Shown: positions 34,657 to 43,144 of the stretch, in pieces | Layout of the letters: the number at the start of each line of letters is the position of its first letter | How positions within the stretch are numbered: the first letter of the stretch is position 1 | Assembly (NCBI RefSeq): GCF_028687615.1 | Contig: NZ_JAQTZU010000009.1 | Location: 1-64,000 of the forward strand | Length of the DNA: 64,000 nt | Direction of reading: 5' to 3' | Source of the DNA: Methylovulum sp. | GTDB lineage: Bacteria > Pseudomonadota > Gammaproteobacteria > Methylococcales > Methylomonadaceae | The notes under the pieces: model-generated | What the model was told of the DNA's origin: nothing | Databases searched by the model: none | Seen by the model: only the letters and a program-made list of their open reading frames with translations | Program-made: the position numbers and the translations under genes

Positions 34657-35278
34657 GTTTTTTCCTATCCAATTCGGCTATGCGCTGCCAAAACAAAACC
34701 TCGTCCAAACTGGTGGTCAGCATGGCATTGACCAGCAACATGGCAACAAAGGCATACAAACCAAATCCCAGATGCACATCGGCGGTGTCGGAGAGTTTCA
34801 CGCAAGCGACAATAATTCCCAGCAGGTAAACTTCCAGCATCGCCCATTCTTCCAGATGCTGCAACCAACGCAGCCAGTGGGCAAGATGCGGATGTGGACG
34901 ATTGAAGTGCAGATGGACACTGATTAAGAAGGCCAATAAGGTGTTCAGCAAAGGGATGAAAATGCTCGCCAAAAACACCAAAACCGCCACCAGCCACAAG
35001 CCTTGGCCAAACAAACTCACAGCCCCCGCCCACAAGGTGCTTTCATTGCTGTTGCCCATAAAGCGGATGCCAATCAAAGGCAAAAAATTGGCAGGGATGG
35101 CGAGGATCAAACCCGCGATTGACAACGCCAAAACCCGCTCGATGCTTTGTTCACGCGCCCTGTGCAGCAAATAACCGCAACGTGGACACACGGCTTTTTC
35201 GCCGGTGATTAAGTCGGCGGGTTTTAGGAGCAGGTCACATTCAGGGCAGGCGGTTAGGGGAGGCATAATAGCTATCAA
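34649..35278 (-). CDS. pqiA: PqiA-domain membrane protein, first half
   Basis: The 209-residue protein starts with the zinc ribbon CPECDLLLKPADLITG and CPRCGYLLHRA, followed by four membrane spans (RVLALSIAGLILAIPANFLP, GLWLVAVLVFLASIFIPLLN, AMLEVYLLGIIVACVKLSD, FGLYAFVAMLLVNAML). It is the first gene of the operon pqiA-pqiA-pqiB-pqiC. PqiA provides the inner-membrane component of the lipid path. Confidence 0.9.
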   Translation of the reverse strand: MIAIMPPLTACPECDLLLKPADLITGEKAVCPRCGYLLHRAREQSIERVLALSIAGLILAIPANFLPLIGIRFMGNSNESTLWAGAVSLFGQGLWLVAVLVFLASIFIPLLNTLLAFLISVHLHFNRPHPHLAHWLRWLQHLEEWAMLEVYLLGIIVACVKLSDTADVHLGFGLYAFVAMLLVNAMLTTSLDEVLFWQRIAELDRKKHA

Positions 35279-35688
35279 GACGGATTAACCCAATTTTCAA
35301 CCAATAAATCGGGGACTTTTATGAATTCTTTGGTGTTATTGGTAACCAAAATAGTATTTATCGACAGTGCGTGTGCCGCTATCCATAAATCATTATTACC
35401 AATCGGTTGACCATTTTGCTCAAGAAAATTACGGATAAGCCCATATTGTTCAGCCGTTTCCTGCGTCGGCATAATGACAGGAATATAACGCCCCAACTGT
35501 TCCAATTTTTCCAACGCAACTTCCCGGTGCTGGCTTTTTTCAGCCCCAAACCGCAATTCACCGAAAGTAACCAGCGACATGCCCACATCGCCAACACTCA
35601 GTTCTGAAAGCCTCTGATAAACTTCCAACGGACGTTTTTTGCTAATGTAAATACAGATATTGGTATCTAGCAGATAGCGTAGCGTCAT
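35275..35688 (-). CDS. vapC: PIN-domain toxin VapC
   Basis: The start MTLRYLLDTNICIY at 35688 overlaps the antitoxin stop as ATGA and has GGGA 9 bases upstream; a start two codons earlier lies too close to that site. The active site shows Asp in LLDTN, Glu in VTFGELRFGA, and Asp in IGNNDLWIAAHALS, with VTNNTKEF near the end, as in the tRNA-fMet-cleaving VapC group (VapC targets differ between groups, so the target is inferred). Its 3' end overlaps the pqiA gene by 4 bases. Confidence 0.9.
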   Translation of the reverse strand: MTLRYLLDTNICIYISKKRPLEVYQRLSELSVGDVGMSLVTFGELRFGAEKSQHREVALEKLEQLGRYIPVIMPTQETAEQYGLIRNFLEQNGQPIGNNDLWIAAHALSINTILVTNNTKEFIKVPDLLVENWVNPS

Positions 35689-35930
35689 AACCATTCATCC
35701 CGCTCTTGCGGCAACTCATCTCGGCGATGTGCCATAAAATCTTCTGGCATTTGTGCAAGCAAATCAAAAGCGGCGGCTAAGCTTTCTTGTTGTGGACGGA
35801 TTTCTTGTGAAGGATGCAACGTCTCCAAAACCAATACGACGTTAACCTCTTTTTCCGCCCATTCTTTGGGTAATTTGACTGACAAGATACTGTTTTCGTT
35901 GATGTGGGAGTTTATTTGGAAAGTGTGCAT
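35685..35930 (-). CDS. antitoxin partner of VapC (VapB-like)
   Basis: The start MHTFQINSHINENSILSVKL at 35930 gives 81 residues. The middle KLPKEWAEKEVNVVLVLETL resembles the AbrB-like start of short antitoxins, and the acidic, Arg/Glu-rich tail (EDFMAHRRDELPQERDEWL) would bind the toxin. Assignment rests on overlap with vapC and size; the DNA-binding fold is not obvious. Confidence 0.75.
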   Translation of the reverse strand: MHTFQINSHINENSILSVKLPKEWAEKEVNVVLVLETLHPSQEIRPQQESLAAAFDLLAQMPEDFMAHRRDELPQERDEWL

Positions 35931-36174
35931 AATCATTTCTCCGCAATGCGCAAGATTAGGAAACCGTTTTACTCAGCGTCCTTGTCATGGAATTGTTAAT
36001 TGATAGCATAAATCTTAGGGAAATTTTTAAACTAAACGCTGATTGGCCTGAATGGATACCAACGCAATACAATCTCTCAAACCAACCGTAATTTACGTAA
36101 TAGCTTTTTTTGTTTAGTGAGACCAATTGAAATTGTCGCAGCAAATGCTTTTCTAATTACAAAAACAAGAAGCC

Positions 36175-38406
36175 TCACCACTTCATCCACCGCAACCGAT
36201 TGGCATTGGTCACCACCGTCAACGACGACATCGCCATTGCCGCCCCGGCAATCATCGGGTTCAACAAAATGCCGAACATTGGATATAGCAATCCGGCGGC
36301 GATGGGGATGCTTAAGGTGTTGTACAAAAACGCACCGACCAGGTTCTGCTGGATATTGGCGACGGTGGCTTTGGATAGGGCGATGGTTTCCGGCACTTTT
36401 AGCAAGGAGCCTTGCAGGATGACCACGTCGGCGCTTTCAATCGCGACATCCGTACCTGTACCTATCGCCAAGCCGACATCGGCTTGCGCCAAGGCGGGGG
36501 CGTCGTTGATGCCGTCGCCGACCATGCCGACAATTTCACCTTGTTCCTGTAAGGATTTAATCAGCGCGGCTTTGTCTTGCGGCAAGACCTGGGCGTTGAC
36601 TTCGGCAATGCCGGCTTGTTTGGCGATGGCGTGGGCGGTAATTTGATTGTCGCCCGTCACCATGATGATGCGTATGCCCAGTTGTTGCAGTTGGGCAAGC
36701 GCGGCGGGGGAGTCTTTTTTCAACGCGTCGGCAACGGCGATCATGCCGACGATTTTATCATCCACCGCCAACAGCATCGGGGTTTGCCCCAAGGCGGAGA
36801 GTTTTTCCAGTTTGTTGTTATAGCGGGTGAATTTTACCCCTTCTTTGTCCATCAGGGCTTTGTTGCCGAATAACAGCCGTTGCCCCTCACAAGTCGCACT
36901 GACCCCTAAACCGACCATCGCGGCAAATTGGCTGACAGGTTTTAATGGCAGTTGTTTTTGCTCAGCCGCCGCCAAGATGCTCGCCGCCAAAGGATGTTCG
37001 GAAGCCGCTTCCATGCTTGCCGCCAATTGCAAAATAGTGGCTTCGTCCAAATCCCCCATCATTTCAATGCTGGCAATGGTGGGTTTGCCTTCGGTCACGG
37101 TGCCGGTTTTATCGACGACCAGGCAGGTCAATTTCCCTGCCATTTGCAAGGCGTCGCCGTTGCGGATCAAGATACCGGCTTGGGCGGCGCGGCCTACCGC
37201 AACCATCACTGAAATCGGTGTCGCCAAGCCCAAGGCGCAAGGACAGGCGATGACCAGCACGGTCATGGAAGTCGCAAACGCGTAACCCAAGGCAGGATCT
37301 GGCCCAAACACCAGCCACAGCAAAAACGTCAGGGCGGAAATAGCCACCACGACGGGCACAAACACGCCGGAGATTTTATCCGCCAAACGGGCAATATCAG
37401 GCTTGCTGTTTTGGGCTAGCCTGACGCTTTTGATGATTTGCGCCAAGGCAGTGTCGCGACCTATGCGGGTGGCGGTGAACAGAAAACTGCCGGTTTGGTT
37501 GAAAGTGCCGGCAACCACTTTGGAAGCTTGGGTTTTTTCAACGGGCAAGGGTTCGCCCGTCAGCATGGACTCATCGACGGTCGAATGGCCTTCAAGCAAC
37601 ACGCCATCGACGGGGATTTTTTCGCCTGGCCGCACACGCACGGTTTCGCCTAAACCCACTTGTTCTATGGCGATGTCGATTTCTTCACCGTTCCTGACCA
37701 CCCGTGCGGTGCGCGGCTGCAAGCCGATCAATTGGCGGATGGCACTGGAGGTTTTGCCTCTGGCGCGGGTTTCCAATGCCGTACCCAAATTGATGAACGC
37801 CAAAATCACCACGGCCGCTTCAAAATAAGCGTGTTTCGCCAAAGACGGCAAAATCATGTAATAGTCGATGACGACGCAGGAATACAGCCAGGCCGAACCG
37901 GTACCTAAGGCAATCAAGGTGTCCATGTTGGCCTGGCCTAGTTTTAGCGACTTGACCGCTCCGCTGTAATATTGCCAACCAGAATAAACCATGATGCCTA
38001 AGCTGACCAAGGCCAATTCCGGCCACAGCCATAAACCCGTCGCCGAACCTAAATCCGGCAACCAGTTGAAATGTTCGCTAAGCATCAGGAACAGGCCAAA
38101 CGCGCCAGCCACGCCCGCTTTTTTGATTAAGTCCCGGTAGCGGCTTAATTCCAAGCCTTCTTGGGCGCTGGGATCTTCCAGGCCCTCCATAATGGCTGCG
38201 TCATAGCCGGCGGCTTTGACCGTCTTGACCAGCAATTCAGGATCAGCCTGCCCTTTCACCATTGCGGTATGGTCGGCAAAATTGACGTTGACCGAGGTGA
38301 CTCCGGCAACTGCCGCCAACGCCGCTTCCACTGCGCTGACACAACCTGCACAACGCATACCGGCAATGGATAATTGGATCGCGTCGTCTTGTGCTTCTGT
38401 ATTCAT
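36175..38406 (-). CDS. copA: copper-transporting P1B-type ATPase
   Basis: The start [20 protein letters not shown] at 38406 gives 743 residues; the longer open frame overlaps copZ and is rejected. Order: one heavy-metal domain with GMRCAGC (about 17-22), the membrane region, actuator motif TGEPLPVEK, the copper site [10 protein letters not shown] in the sixth span, phosphorylation site DKTGTVTEG, the SEHPLAASI His-Pro motif, and the hinge [20 protein letters not shown]. It exports Cu(I) from the cytoplasm. copZ lies 19 bases upstream. Confidence 0.95.
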   Translation of the reverse strand: MNTEAQDDAIQLSIAGMRCAGCVSAVEAALAAVAGVTSVNVNFADHTAMVKGQADPELLVKTVKAAGYDAAIMEGLEDPSAQEGLELSRYRDLIKKAGVAGAFGLFLMLSEHFNWLPDLGSATGLWLWPELALVSLGIMVYSGWQYYSGAVKSLKLGQANMDTLIALGTGSAWLYSCVVIDYYMILPSLAKHAYFEAAVVILAFINLGTALETRARGKTSSAIRQLIGLQPRTARVVRNGEEIDIAIEQVGLGETVRVRPGEKIPVDGVLLEGHSTVDESMLTGEPLPVEKTQASKVVAGTFNQTGSFLFTATRIGRDTALAQIIKSVRLAQNSKPDIARLADKISGVFVPVVVAISALTFLLWLVFGPDPALGYAFATSMTVLVIACPCALGLATPISVMVAVGRAAQAGILIRNGDALQMAGKLTCLVVDKTGTVTEGKPTIASIEMMGDLDEATILQLAASMEAASEHPLAASILAAAEQKQLPLKPVSQFAAMVGLGVSATCEGQRLLFGNKALMDKEGVKFTRYNNKLEKLSALGQTPMLLAVDDKIVGMIAVADALKKDSPAALAQLQQLGIRIIMVTGDNQITAHAIAKQAGIAEVNAQVLPQDKAALIKSLQEQGEIVGMVGDGINDAPALAQADVGLAIGTGTDVAIESADVVILQGSLLKVPETIALSKATVANIQQNLVGAFLYNTLSIPIAAGLLYPMFGILLNPMIAGAAMAMSSLTVVTNANRLRWMKW

Positions 38407-38425
38407 TTCGTCATCCCGACAAAGG

Positions 38426-38641
38426 CTAAACTGAAATGACGGTGTAGCCCGCGTCAGTAATGGTTTGTTTGATTTCGGCAAGCGTCGTTTTTGCGGCATC
38501 AAAATCGACCTGCACTTGTTGCTCTTTGCTGGACGCCTTAACAGTCGCAACGCCGTCAAGCTCACCCAGTTTAGATGTTACATTGGCTTCACAGCCGCCA
38601 CATTTCATGCCGGTTACATTTAATATGACTGATTCGCTCAT
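38426..38641 (-). CDS. copZ: copper chaperone CopZ (heavy-metal-associated domain)
   Basis: The 71-residue protein is a single HMA domain with the metal loop [11 protein letters not shown] and the usual ending [11 protein letters not shown]. It hands Cu(I) to the CopA pump next to it. AAGGAGG lies 7-13 bases before the ATG. No CueR-type dyad was found upstream; a mobile element lies 60 bases away. Confidence 0.93.
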   Translation of the reverse strand: MSESVILNVTGMKCGGCEANVTSKLGELDGVATVKASSKEQQVQVDFDAAKTTLAEIKQTITDAGYTVISV

Positions 38642-38700
38642 TTTTCCTCCTTAAGGATTTATTTTATTGGACTATGACAAAAGCCAGTTATTCTAAATAT

Positions 38701-39094
38701 CTGACGTTACGCAGTAACATAGTTTGTATCCCATTTGCCGCGTCGAGCACCGCAGTATTTGTCGGGACTAGCCCGAATACCCACAGGGCATAAAGGGGTG
38801 CGGCAAGGATGCCGCACGGAGGCAGATGGGCAGGAAGCCCATTCTGCCTCCCCCCGACAAATACCCACAGGGCACAAGTGCGAGGAGCGCAAGACATAAG
38901 CGGCAACGGGCCGCCTTTTCTTTGGATACTTTCTTTTCGACTGCATGGATGCAGAGCAACGCAGGAGCAGTTGCCGAGGCGGCGCAAAAGAAAGTATCTC
39001 GCCTTCGGGTGCGAGAACCCGATTAAATAAACGTCGCGATAGCGACTCTTCATTAGTTATTTTCAATTCGTAGAAAATCTCTGCGTAACATCAG
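38701..39094. mobile_element. 394-bp non-autonomous element with inverted ends and target duplication
   Basis: The ends CTGACGTTACGCAG (38701-38714) and CTGCGTAACATCAG (39081-39094) are inverted with one mismatch. The direct repeat TAAATAT flanks it at 38694-38700 and 39095-39101. The inside is GC-rich and highly structured: AATACCCACAGGGCA occurs twice (near 38775 and 38862), there are stems around GCGGCAAGGATGCCGC and GGCAGATGGGCAGGAAGCCC, and GGATACTTTCTTTT has an inverse copy near 38985. Overlapping open frames exist on both strands but look like by-products of the structure. Confidence 0.85.
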
Positions 39095-39192
39095 TAAATA
39101 TATTACGCCCTTTACCCCGTAAACACAGCCAAAAGTAAATTGAACAGCCGCGTTTATTCTTGATACGATAGCAACCCAATCCCAGTGTAGCA

Positions 39193-39822
39193 ATGACCAT
39201 GCAATTAAAGACCATCACCCATCAAACCATCGCCCTGGCGGGAGTTGCCCAAGCCGCCGCCTTGGTGCAACAGCTTGCCACCACCGGGAACGCCGACACC
39301 ACCGCGATGGAAGCCAGCATCGGCAGCATCTTGAAACTCGATGCTGACACGGTCATTGAAGTTTACGGGAGTTTAAGCGGGATCAAACTCGGACTGGAAC
39401 AGCTTAAGCAACAAATGACAGGCTACAAAATCCCCAACGCAGAATTGGCCCGCTACGCCGCTTCCTTGGTATTTTTGGAACAGCAATTGTCCAAACAACC
39501 CAAGATGCTCAAGACCATCACCACAGGAATTGAAAAAGCGCAAATCCAGGCCGAACATTTTGGTTTGCTGCATGACAATGTCCTCGCCAATCTTGCCGAT
39601 ATTTACAGCAACACGGTCAGCAAGTTGCAGCCTAAGATCATGGTCAACGGCGACAGCAATTATTTGTCGAATTCCTACACTGCCGATAAAATCCGCGCCT
39701 GTTTATTGGCGGGTATCCGTTCCGTCATTTTATGGCGGCAATGCGGTGGTTCCCGATGGAAGTTCCTGTTCCACCGTAAAAAAATCCAGACTGAATTACA
39801 AAACCTTTTGGCGCAAACCTAG
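39193..39822 (+). CDS. hflD: HflD-family protein (high frequency lysogenization)
   Basis: The 209-residue protein (start at 39193, or at the second Met at 39199) is mainly helical: TIALAGVAQAAALVQQLATT, GLEQLKQQMTG, ARYAASLVFLEQQLSKQ, LLHDNVLANLADIYSNTVSK then LQPKIMVNG, and KIRACLLAGIRSVILWRQCG. This is the full HflD pattern, a family confined to Gammaproteobacteria. In E. coli it is membrane-associated and affects lambda CII stability. It usually sits beside mnmA; here it is followed 6 bases later by an ABC operon. Confidence 0.92.
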   Translation: MTMQLKTITHQTIALAGVAQAAALVQQLATTGNADTTAMEASIGSILKLDADTVIEVYGSLSGIKLGLEQLKQQMTGYKIPNAELARYAASLVFLEQQLSKQPKMLKTITTGIEKAQIQAEHFGLLHDNVLANLADIYSNTVSKLQPKIMVNGDSNYLSNSYTADKIRACLLAGIRSVILWRQCGGSRWKFLFHRKKIQTELQNLLAQT

Positions 39823-39828
39823 CTATCC

Positions 39829-40785
39829 ATGAGCCATTTAATCGAAGCAAATTTAATCGAAGCAAAACGGCTTTACCGTTATTTTGGCAAACACTGTGTG
39901 GTCAAGGATGTCAGCTTTACGCTTTCACGCGGTGAAGTGCTGGGCTTTTTGGGGCCTAACGGGGCGGGCAAGACCACCACCTTGCAAATGCTCTGCGGCC
40001 TGCTTGCCCCCGATAGCGGGGAAATCAGCATCAATGGCATCAATTTACTGACGCAAGCCAAACTCGCCAAACAATCGCTAGGCTATTTGCCCGACACGCC
40101 GCCGCTTTACAAGGACTTGACCGTGCAGGAATTTTTGCGCTATTGCGGACGATTGCATGGACTTGCCAAAGATCATATCCCCCGTGCCATCGCCCAAACC
40201 CAGGAGCGGTGCGGTTTGCAGGAAGTGACGCACAAATTGATCGGGCACCTGTCCAAAGGTTTCCAGCAACGTTTGGGCATAGCTCTGGCGATACTGCACA
40301 ATCCCGATGTGGTGATCCTCGATGAACCCACCGTCGGTCTCGATCCCTTGCAAATCCGCGAAATCCGTGCCTTAATCCGCGAACTGGGGCAAGATCATGG
40401 CGTGATTTTGTCCACGCACATCCTCAGCGAAGTGCAGGATGCTTGCACCCATGTGCAAATTATCCACCAAGGCCAATTGGTCTTGCATGAAAGCGTCGCA
40501 GGACTTAACCGGCACCTGGACACCGGTTTATTGCAAGTGACCACCAGGCTTGCGCCGGACTTGGCTGTGCTGGCCGCCATTTCTGGCATCACGCGCATCG
40601 ACACGGTGGCGGACACGCAATTGCACATCCATTACCGCGTCAGTGACAATCCCACGCAACGGCTCACCGAAACGGTGATAGCCAACGGTTGGGGCTTGCA
40701 GGAACTCACGCCGGTAAAACAATCAATGGAAGATATTTTCGTCAGCCTGACCAAGGAAACGCCAACTCAGGACAAACCGTCATGA
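39829..40785 (+). CDS. ABC transporter ATP-binding protein (GldA-like)
   Basis: The 318-residue ATPase has Walker A FLGPNGAGKTTTLQ, a Q-loop region LGYLPDTPPLYKDLTVQEFL, signature LSKGFQQRLGIA, Walker B DVVILDEPTVGLDPLQ, and the switch His in ILSTHILSEV. A C-terminal extension of about 90 residues follows, ending MEDIFVSLT, as in exporters of the CcmA/GldA/NatA type. It overlaps the permease start as ATGA. With the next two genes it forms a three-gene operon like gldA-gldF-gldG of gliding bacteria; the substrate is unknown. Confidence 0.9.
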   Translation: MSHLIEANLIEAKRLYRYFGKHCVVKDVSFTLSRGEVLGFLGPNGAGKTTTLQMLCGLLAPDSGEISINGINLLTQAKLAKQSLGYLPDTPPLYKDLTVQEFLRYCGRLHGLAKDHIPRAIAQTQERCGLQEVTHKLIGHLSKGFQQRLGIALAILHNPDVVILDEPTVGLDPLQIREIRALIRELGQDHGVILSTHILSEVQDACTHVQIIHQGQLVLHESVAGLNRHLDTGLLQVTTRLAPDLAVLAAISGITRIDTVADTQLHIHYRVSDNPTQRLTETVIANGWGLQELTPVKQSMEDIFVSLTKETPTQDKPS

Positions 40786-41534
40786 TCATCACCATCGCCT
40801 GCCGCGAATTCAAAACCCTGTTCTTATCGCCAGTTGCGTGGAGCATTCTGGCGGTGTTGCAATTTATACTGGCGTATCTGTTTTTGAAACAAGTGGAAAC
40901 CTTCATGATTTTGCAGCCCAAACTGGCGGAAATCCCCAACAGCCCAGGACTCACCGACATCGTGGTGCCTCCCTTGTTCGGCAATGCCGCGATTATTTTA
41001 TTGCTGGTCGCACCGCTTTTGACCATGCGGCTAATTGCTGAAGAACGTAGAAATAAAACCCTGCCGCTGTTGCTGTCCGCACCCATCAGCAATACCGAGA
41101 TCATCATCGGCAAGTTTTTGGGCTGTCTAGGATTATTGGCGATGGTGGTTGGCTTGGTCACTGTGATGCCGCTGTCATTGTTGCTGGGCGGGGATTTGGA
41201 TTTTGGCAAATTGTCCGCCAATGTCTTGGCCTTGCTAATGCTGGTGGCGGCCTTGACTTCTGCCGGACTGTATCTGTCCTGTATCTCCCAACACCCGATA
41301 GTCGCGGGGATAGGCAGTTTTGGCCTGTTGCTGGTTTTGTGGTTGCTGGACACGAGTTCGCAAATGCGCGACCAGCGCAATGAGCTGTTGGAATATTTGT
41401 CGCTGCTGCGGCACTTTCAAAATTTGCAAAGCGGTTTGCTCAATTCCGTGGACGTGGTTTATTTCCTGCTGTTTATCGGCGGGTTTGTGTTCCTTAGCAT
41501 CCGTAGCTTGGATAAATTGCGGTTTCAAAAATGA
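40782..41534 (+). CDS. ABC-2 type permease (GldF-like)
   Basis: The start MIITIACREFKTLFLSPVAW at 40782 gives 250 residues with six membrane segments (SILAVLQFILAYLFL, AIILLLVAPLLTMRLIAEER, FLGCLGLLAMVVGLVTVMPL, NVLALLMLVAALTSAGLYLS, GSFGLLLVLWLLDT, VYFLLFIGGFVFLSI). The motif TMRLIAEERRNKTLPLLLSA is typical of this permease family. Overlaps both neighbours by 4 bases. Confidence 0.9.
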   Translation: MIITIACREFKTLFLSPVAWSILAVLQFILAYLFLKQVETFMILQPKLAEIPNSPGLTDIVVPPLFGNAAIILLLVAPLLTMRLIAEERRNKTLPLLLSAPISNTEIIIGKFLGCLGLLAMVVGLVTVMPLSLLLGGDLDFGKLSANVLALLMLVAALTSAGLYLSCISQHPIVAGIGSFGLLLVLWLLDTSSQMRDQRNELLEYLSLLRHFQNLQSGLLNSVDVVYFLLFIGGFVFLSIRSLDKLRFQK

Positions 41535-42802
41535 ATTCACCTAACCGTAGAAAAATCGCATTAAAAAATAGCTTTTTGACACTGGCAATCCTGGTCGTGC
41601 TAGCTGGCACCGGCTGGTTGAGCACCCGCTATCCGCTACGCGTCGACATCACCGCCCATGCCAACAACACCTTGTCGGAAGCCTCGCAAAAACTATTGGC
41701 GGCAATGCCCGATAGCATCAAAGTCACGGCGTATCTAAAAAAAGGTTTGCCGCTACGCTTGCAAATCGCGCAATTGCTGGAGCGTTACCGCCGCCATAAA
41801 CCCGACATAACTTTTGACATTATCGATCCCGATAGCCAACCGGAAAAAACCCGCGAATTGGAAATCGGGCCTGAAGGCGCGGTGCTGGTTGACTATCGCG
41901 GGCATACTGAAAAACTGACCTTTGTCGATGAATCCACCTTAAGCAACGCCTTGCTGCAATTGCTACATGCCCAGCGGCATTGGGTGAGTTTTTTAACCGG
42001 ACATGGTGAGCGCACACCCGACGGCATCGCCAATTTTGCTTGGGGACGTTTTGGTAAAGAATTGGCGTTACGCAACATCACCACCTTGACCATCAATCTG
42101 GCGACGGTTCCCGGCATCCCCGACAATTCGGCGGTGTTGGTGGTTGCCGCGCCCACCGTTGCGCTGCTCCCTGGTGAAATCGGCATCATCAAGCAATACA
42201 TCCAGCATGGCGGCAACCTGTTATTGCTCAGCGAACCGGATAACAACCCGCTGGCGATTTTGCAGGAAGCACTGGGCATACACCAGCAACCAGGAAAAAT
42301 CATTGACAACAGCACCCGCATTTACGGCATAGACGATCCCGGCTTCGTGATCGCCAGCAGTTATCCGTCGCATCCGATCACCCGTGGCCTGCAATTGATT
42401 AGCCTGTATCCGATGGCTGCGGCGCTGGGTTTTGACAAAAGCAGCCCGTTCCAGGCCCAAGCCTTGCTTGAAACATCTGGGCAAACACCCAGCCCATTTG
42501 CCTACGCCCTGACCCGAAATTTCGATAAAAAACAACAGCGGATCGTGGTCATAGGCGACAGTGATTTTCTGTCCAACGCGTATTTAGGCAATGTCGGCAA
42601 TTTGGATGTGGGCATGAGGATCATCAATTGGTTGATGCACAATGATGAATACATTGATATTCCCACGCAAACGGCGACGGATAAAAAACTGGAGTTAAGT
42701 GCGCCCGCCGTTGCCGTGATTGGTTTTGGCTTTTTGCTGGGCCTGCCGCTGTTGTTGCTTGGTACGGGATTTATTATCTGGCGCAAGCGTAAACAGCGTT
42801 AG
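41531..42802 (+). CDS. Gld-type ABC auxiliary protein (GldG-like)
   Basis: The 423-residue protein has an N-terminal membrane anchor (FLTLAILVVLAGTGWL), a large periplasmic domain beginning DITAHANNTLSEASQKLLAA, with the segments ITFDIIDPDSQPEK, VSFLTGHGERTPD and IVVIGDSDFLSNAYLGNVGN, and a C-terminal span (VAVIGFGFLLGLPLLLLGTG) followed by WRKRKQR. This is the GldG/ABC_transp_aux layout. Other systems add a DUF4340 protein next; none is present here. Confidence 0.88.
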   Translation: MNSPNRRKIALKNSFLTLAILVVLAGTGWLSTRYPLRVDITAHANNTLSEASQKLLAAMPDSIKVTAYLKKGLPLRLQIAQLLERYRRHKPDITFDIIDPDSQPEKTRELEIGPEGAVLVDYRGHTEKLTFVDESTLSNALLQLLHAQRHWVSFLTGHGERTPDGIANFAWGRFGKELALRNITTLTINLATVPGIPDNSAVLVVAAPTVALLPGEIGIIKQYIQHGGNLLLLSEPDNNPLAILQEALGIHQQPGKIIDNSTRIYGIDDPGFVIASSYPSHPITRGLQLISLYPMAAALGFDKSSPFQAQALLETSGQTPSPFAYALTRNFDKKQQRIVVIGDSDFLSNAYLGNVGNLDVGMRIINWLMHNDEYIDIPTQTATDKKLELSAPAVAVIGFGFLLGLPLLLLGTGFIIWRKRKQR

Positions 42803-42808
42803 TTTTTT

Positions 42809-42992
42809 GTCCACGAAAAGCACGAAAGACACGAAATAATGGCGGAAAAATAACCTATGCTTCAAACGGTCAAGCTTTCTGTTTTTGGAGCGCGGTCATC
42901 TTGACCGCAATTGGCGGGCAGGATGCCCTCGCTCCAAAAATAGAAAACATAATATATTGAAATATATAATAATTTTCGTGGCTTTCGTGGAC
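42809..42992. repeat. CACGAAA palindromic repeat, copy 3
   Basis: Left end GTCCACGAAAAGCACGAAAG, right end the inverse CGTGGCTTTCGTGGAC. The outer arms match copy 4 almost exactly. Confidence 0.75.
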
Positions 42993-43046
42993 ATTTAAAA
43001 TCCTGAGCTGAACAGGGGCGACATACCCGGTCAAGCTGAGTTTTTT

Positions 43047-43132
43047 GTCCACGAAAAGCACGAAAGGCACGAAATAATGGCGCAAACACAATGTATAAAA
43101 AATTTTCGTGTTTTTTCGTGCCTTTCGTGGAC
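43047..43132. repeat. CACGAAA palindromic repeat, copy 4
   Basis: GTCCACGAAAAGCACGAAAG at the left and TTTCGTGCCTTTCGTGGAC at the right form long inverted arms around about 45 bases. TTTTTT precedes the left arm, as in copy 3. Confidence 0.75.
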
Positions 43133-43144
43133 ACTTAAAACCCG

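Larger units (their letters stand above)
42803..43144. other. intergenic region filled by two CACGAAA repeats
   Basis: Two repeat units (42809-42992 and 43047-43132) occupy most of this gap between convergent genes. A GC-rich palindromic part CGCGGTCATCTTGACCG lies within the first. No gene. Confidence 0.7.

Noticed and set aside
38688-39066. Overlapping minus- and plus-strand open frames of 60-120 codons
   Set aside because: They lie inside the 394-bp mobile element, have no domain, and are rich in Arg/Cys/Pro in several frames at once, as expected from GC-rich repeats.
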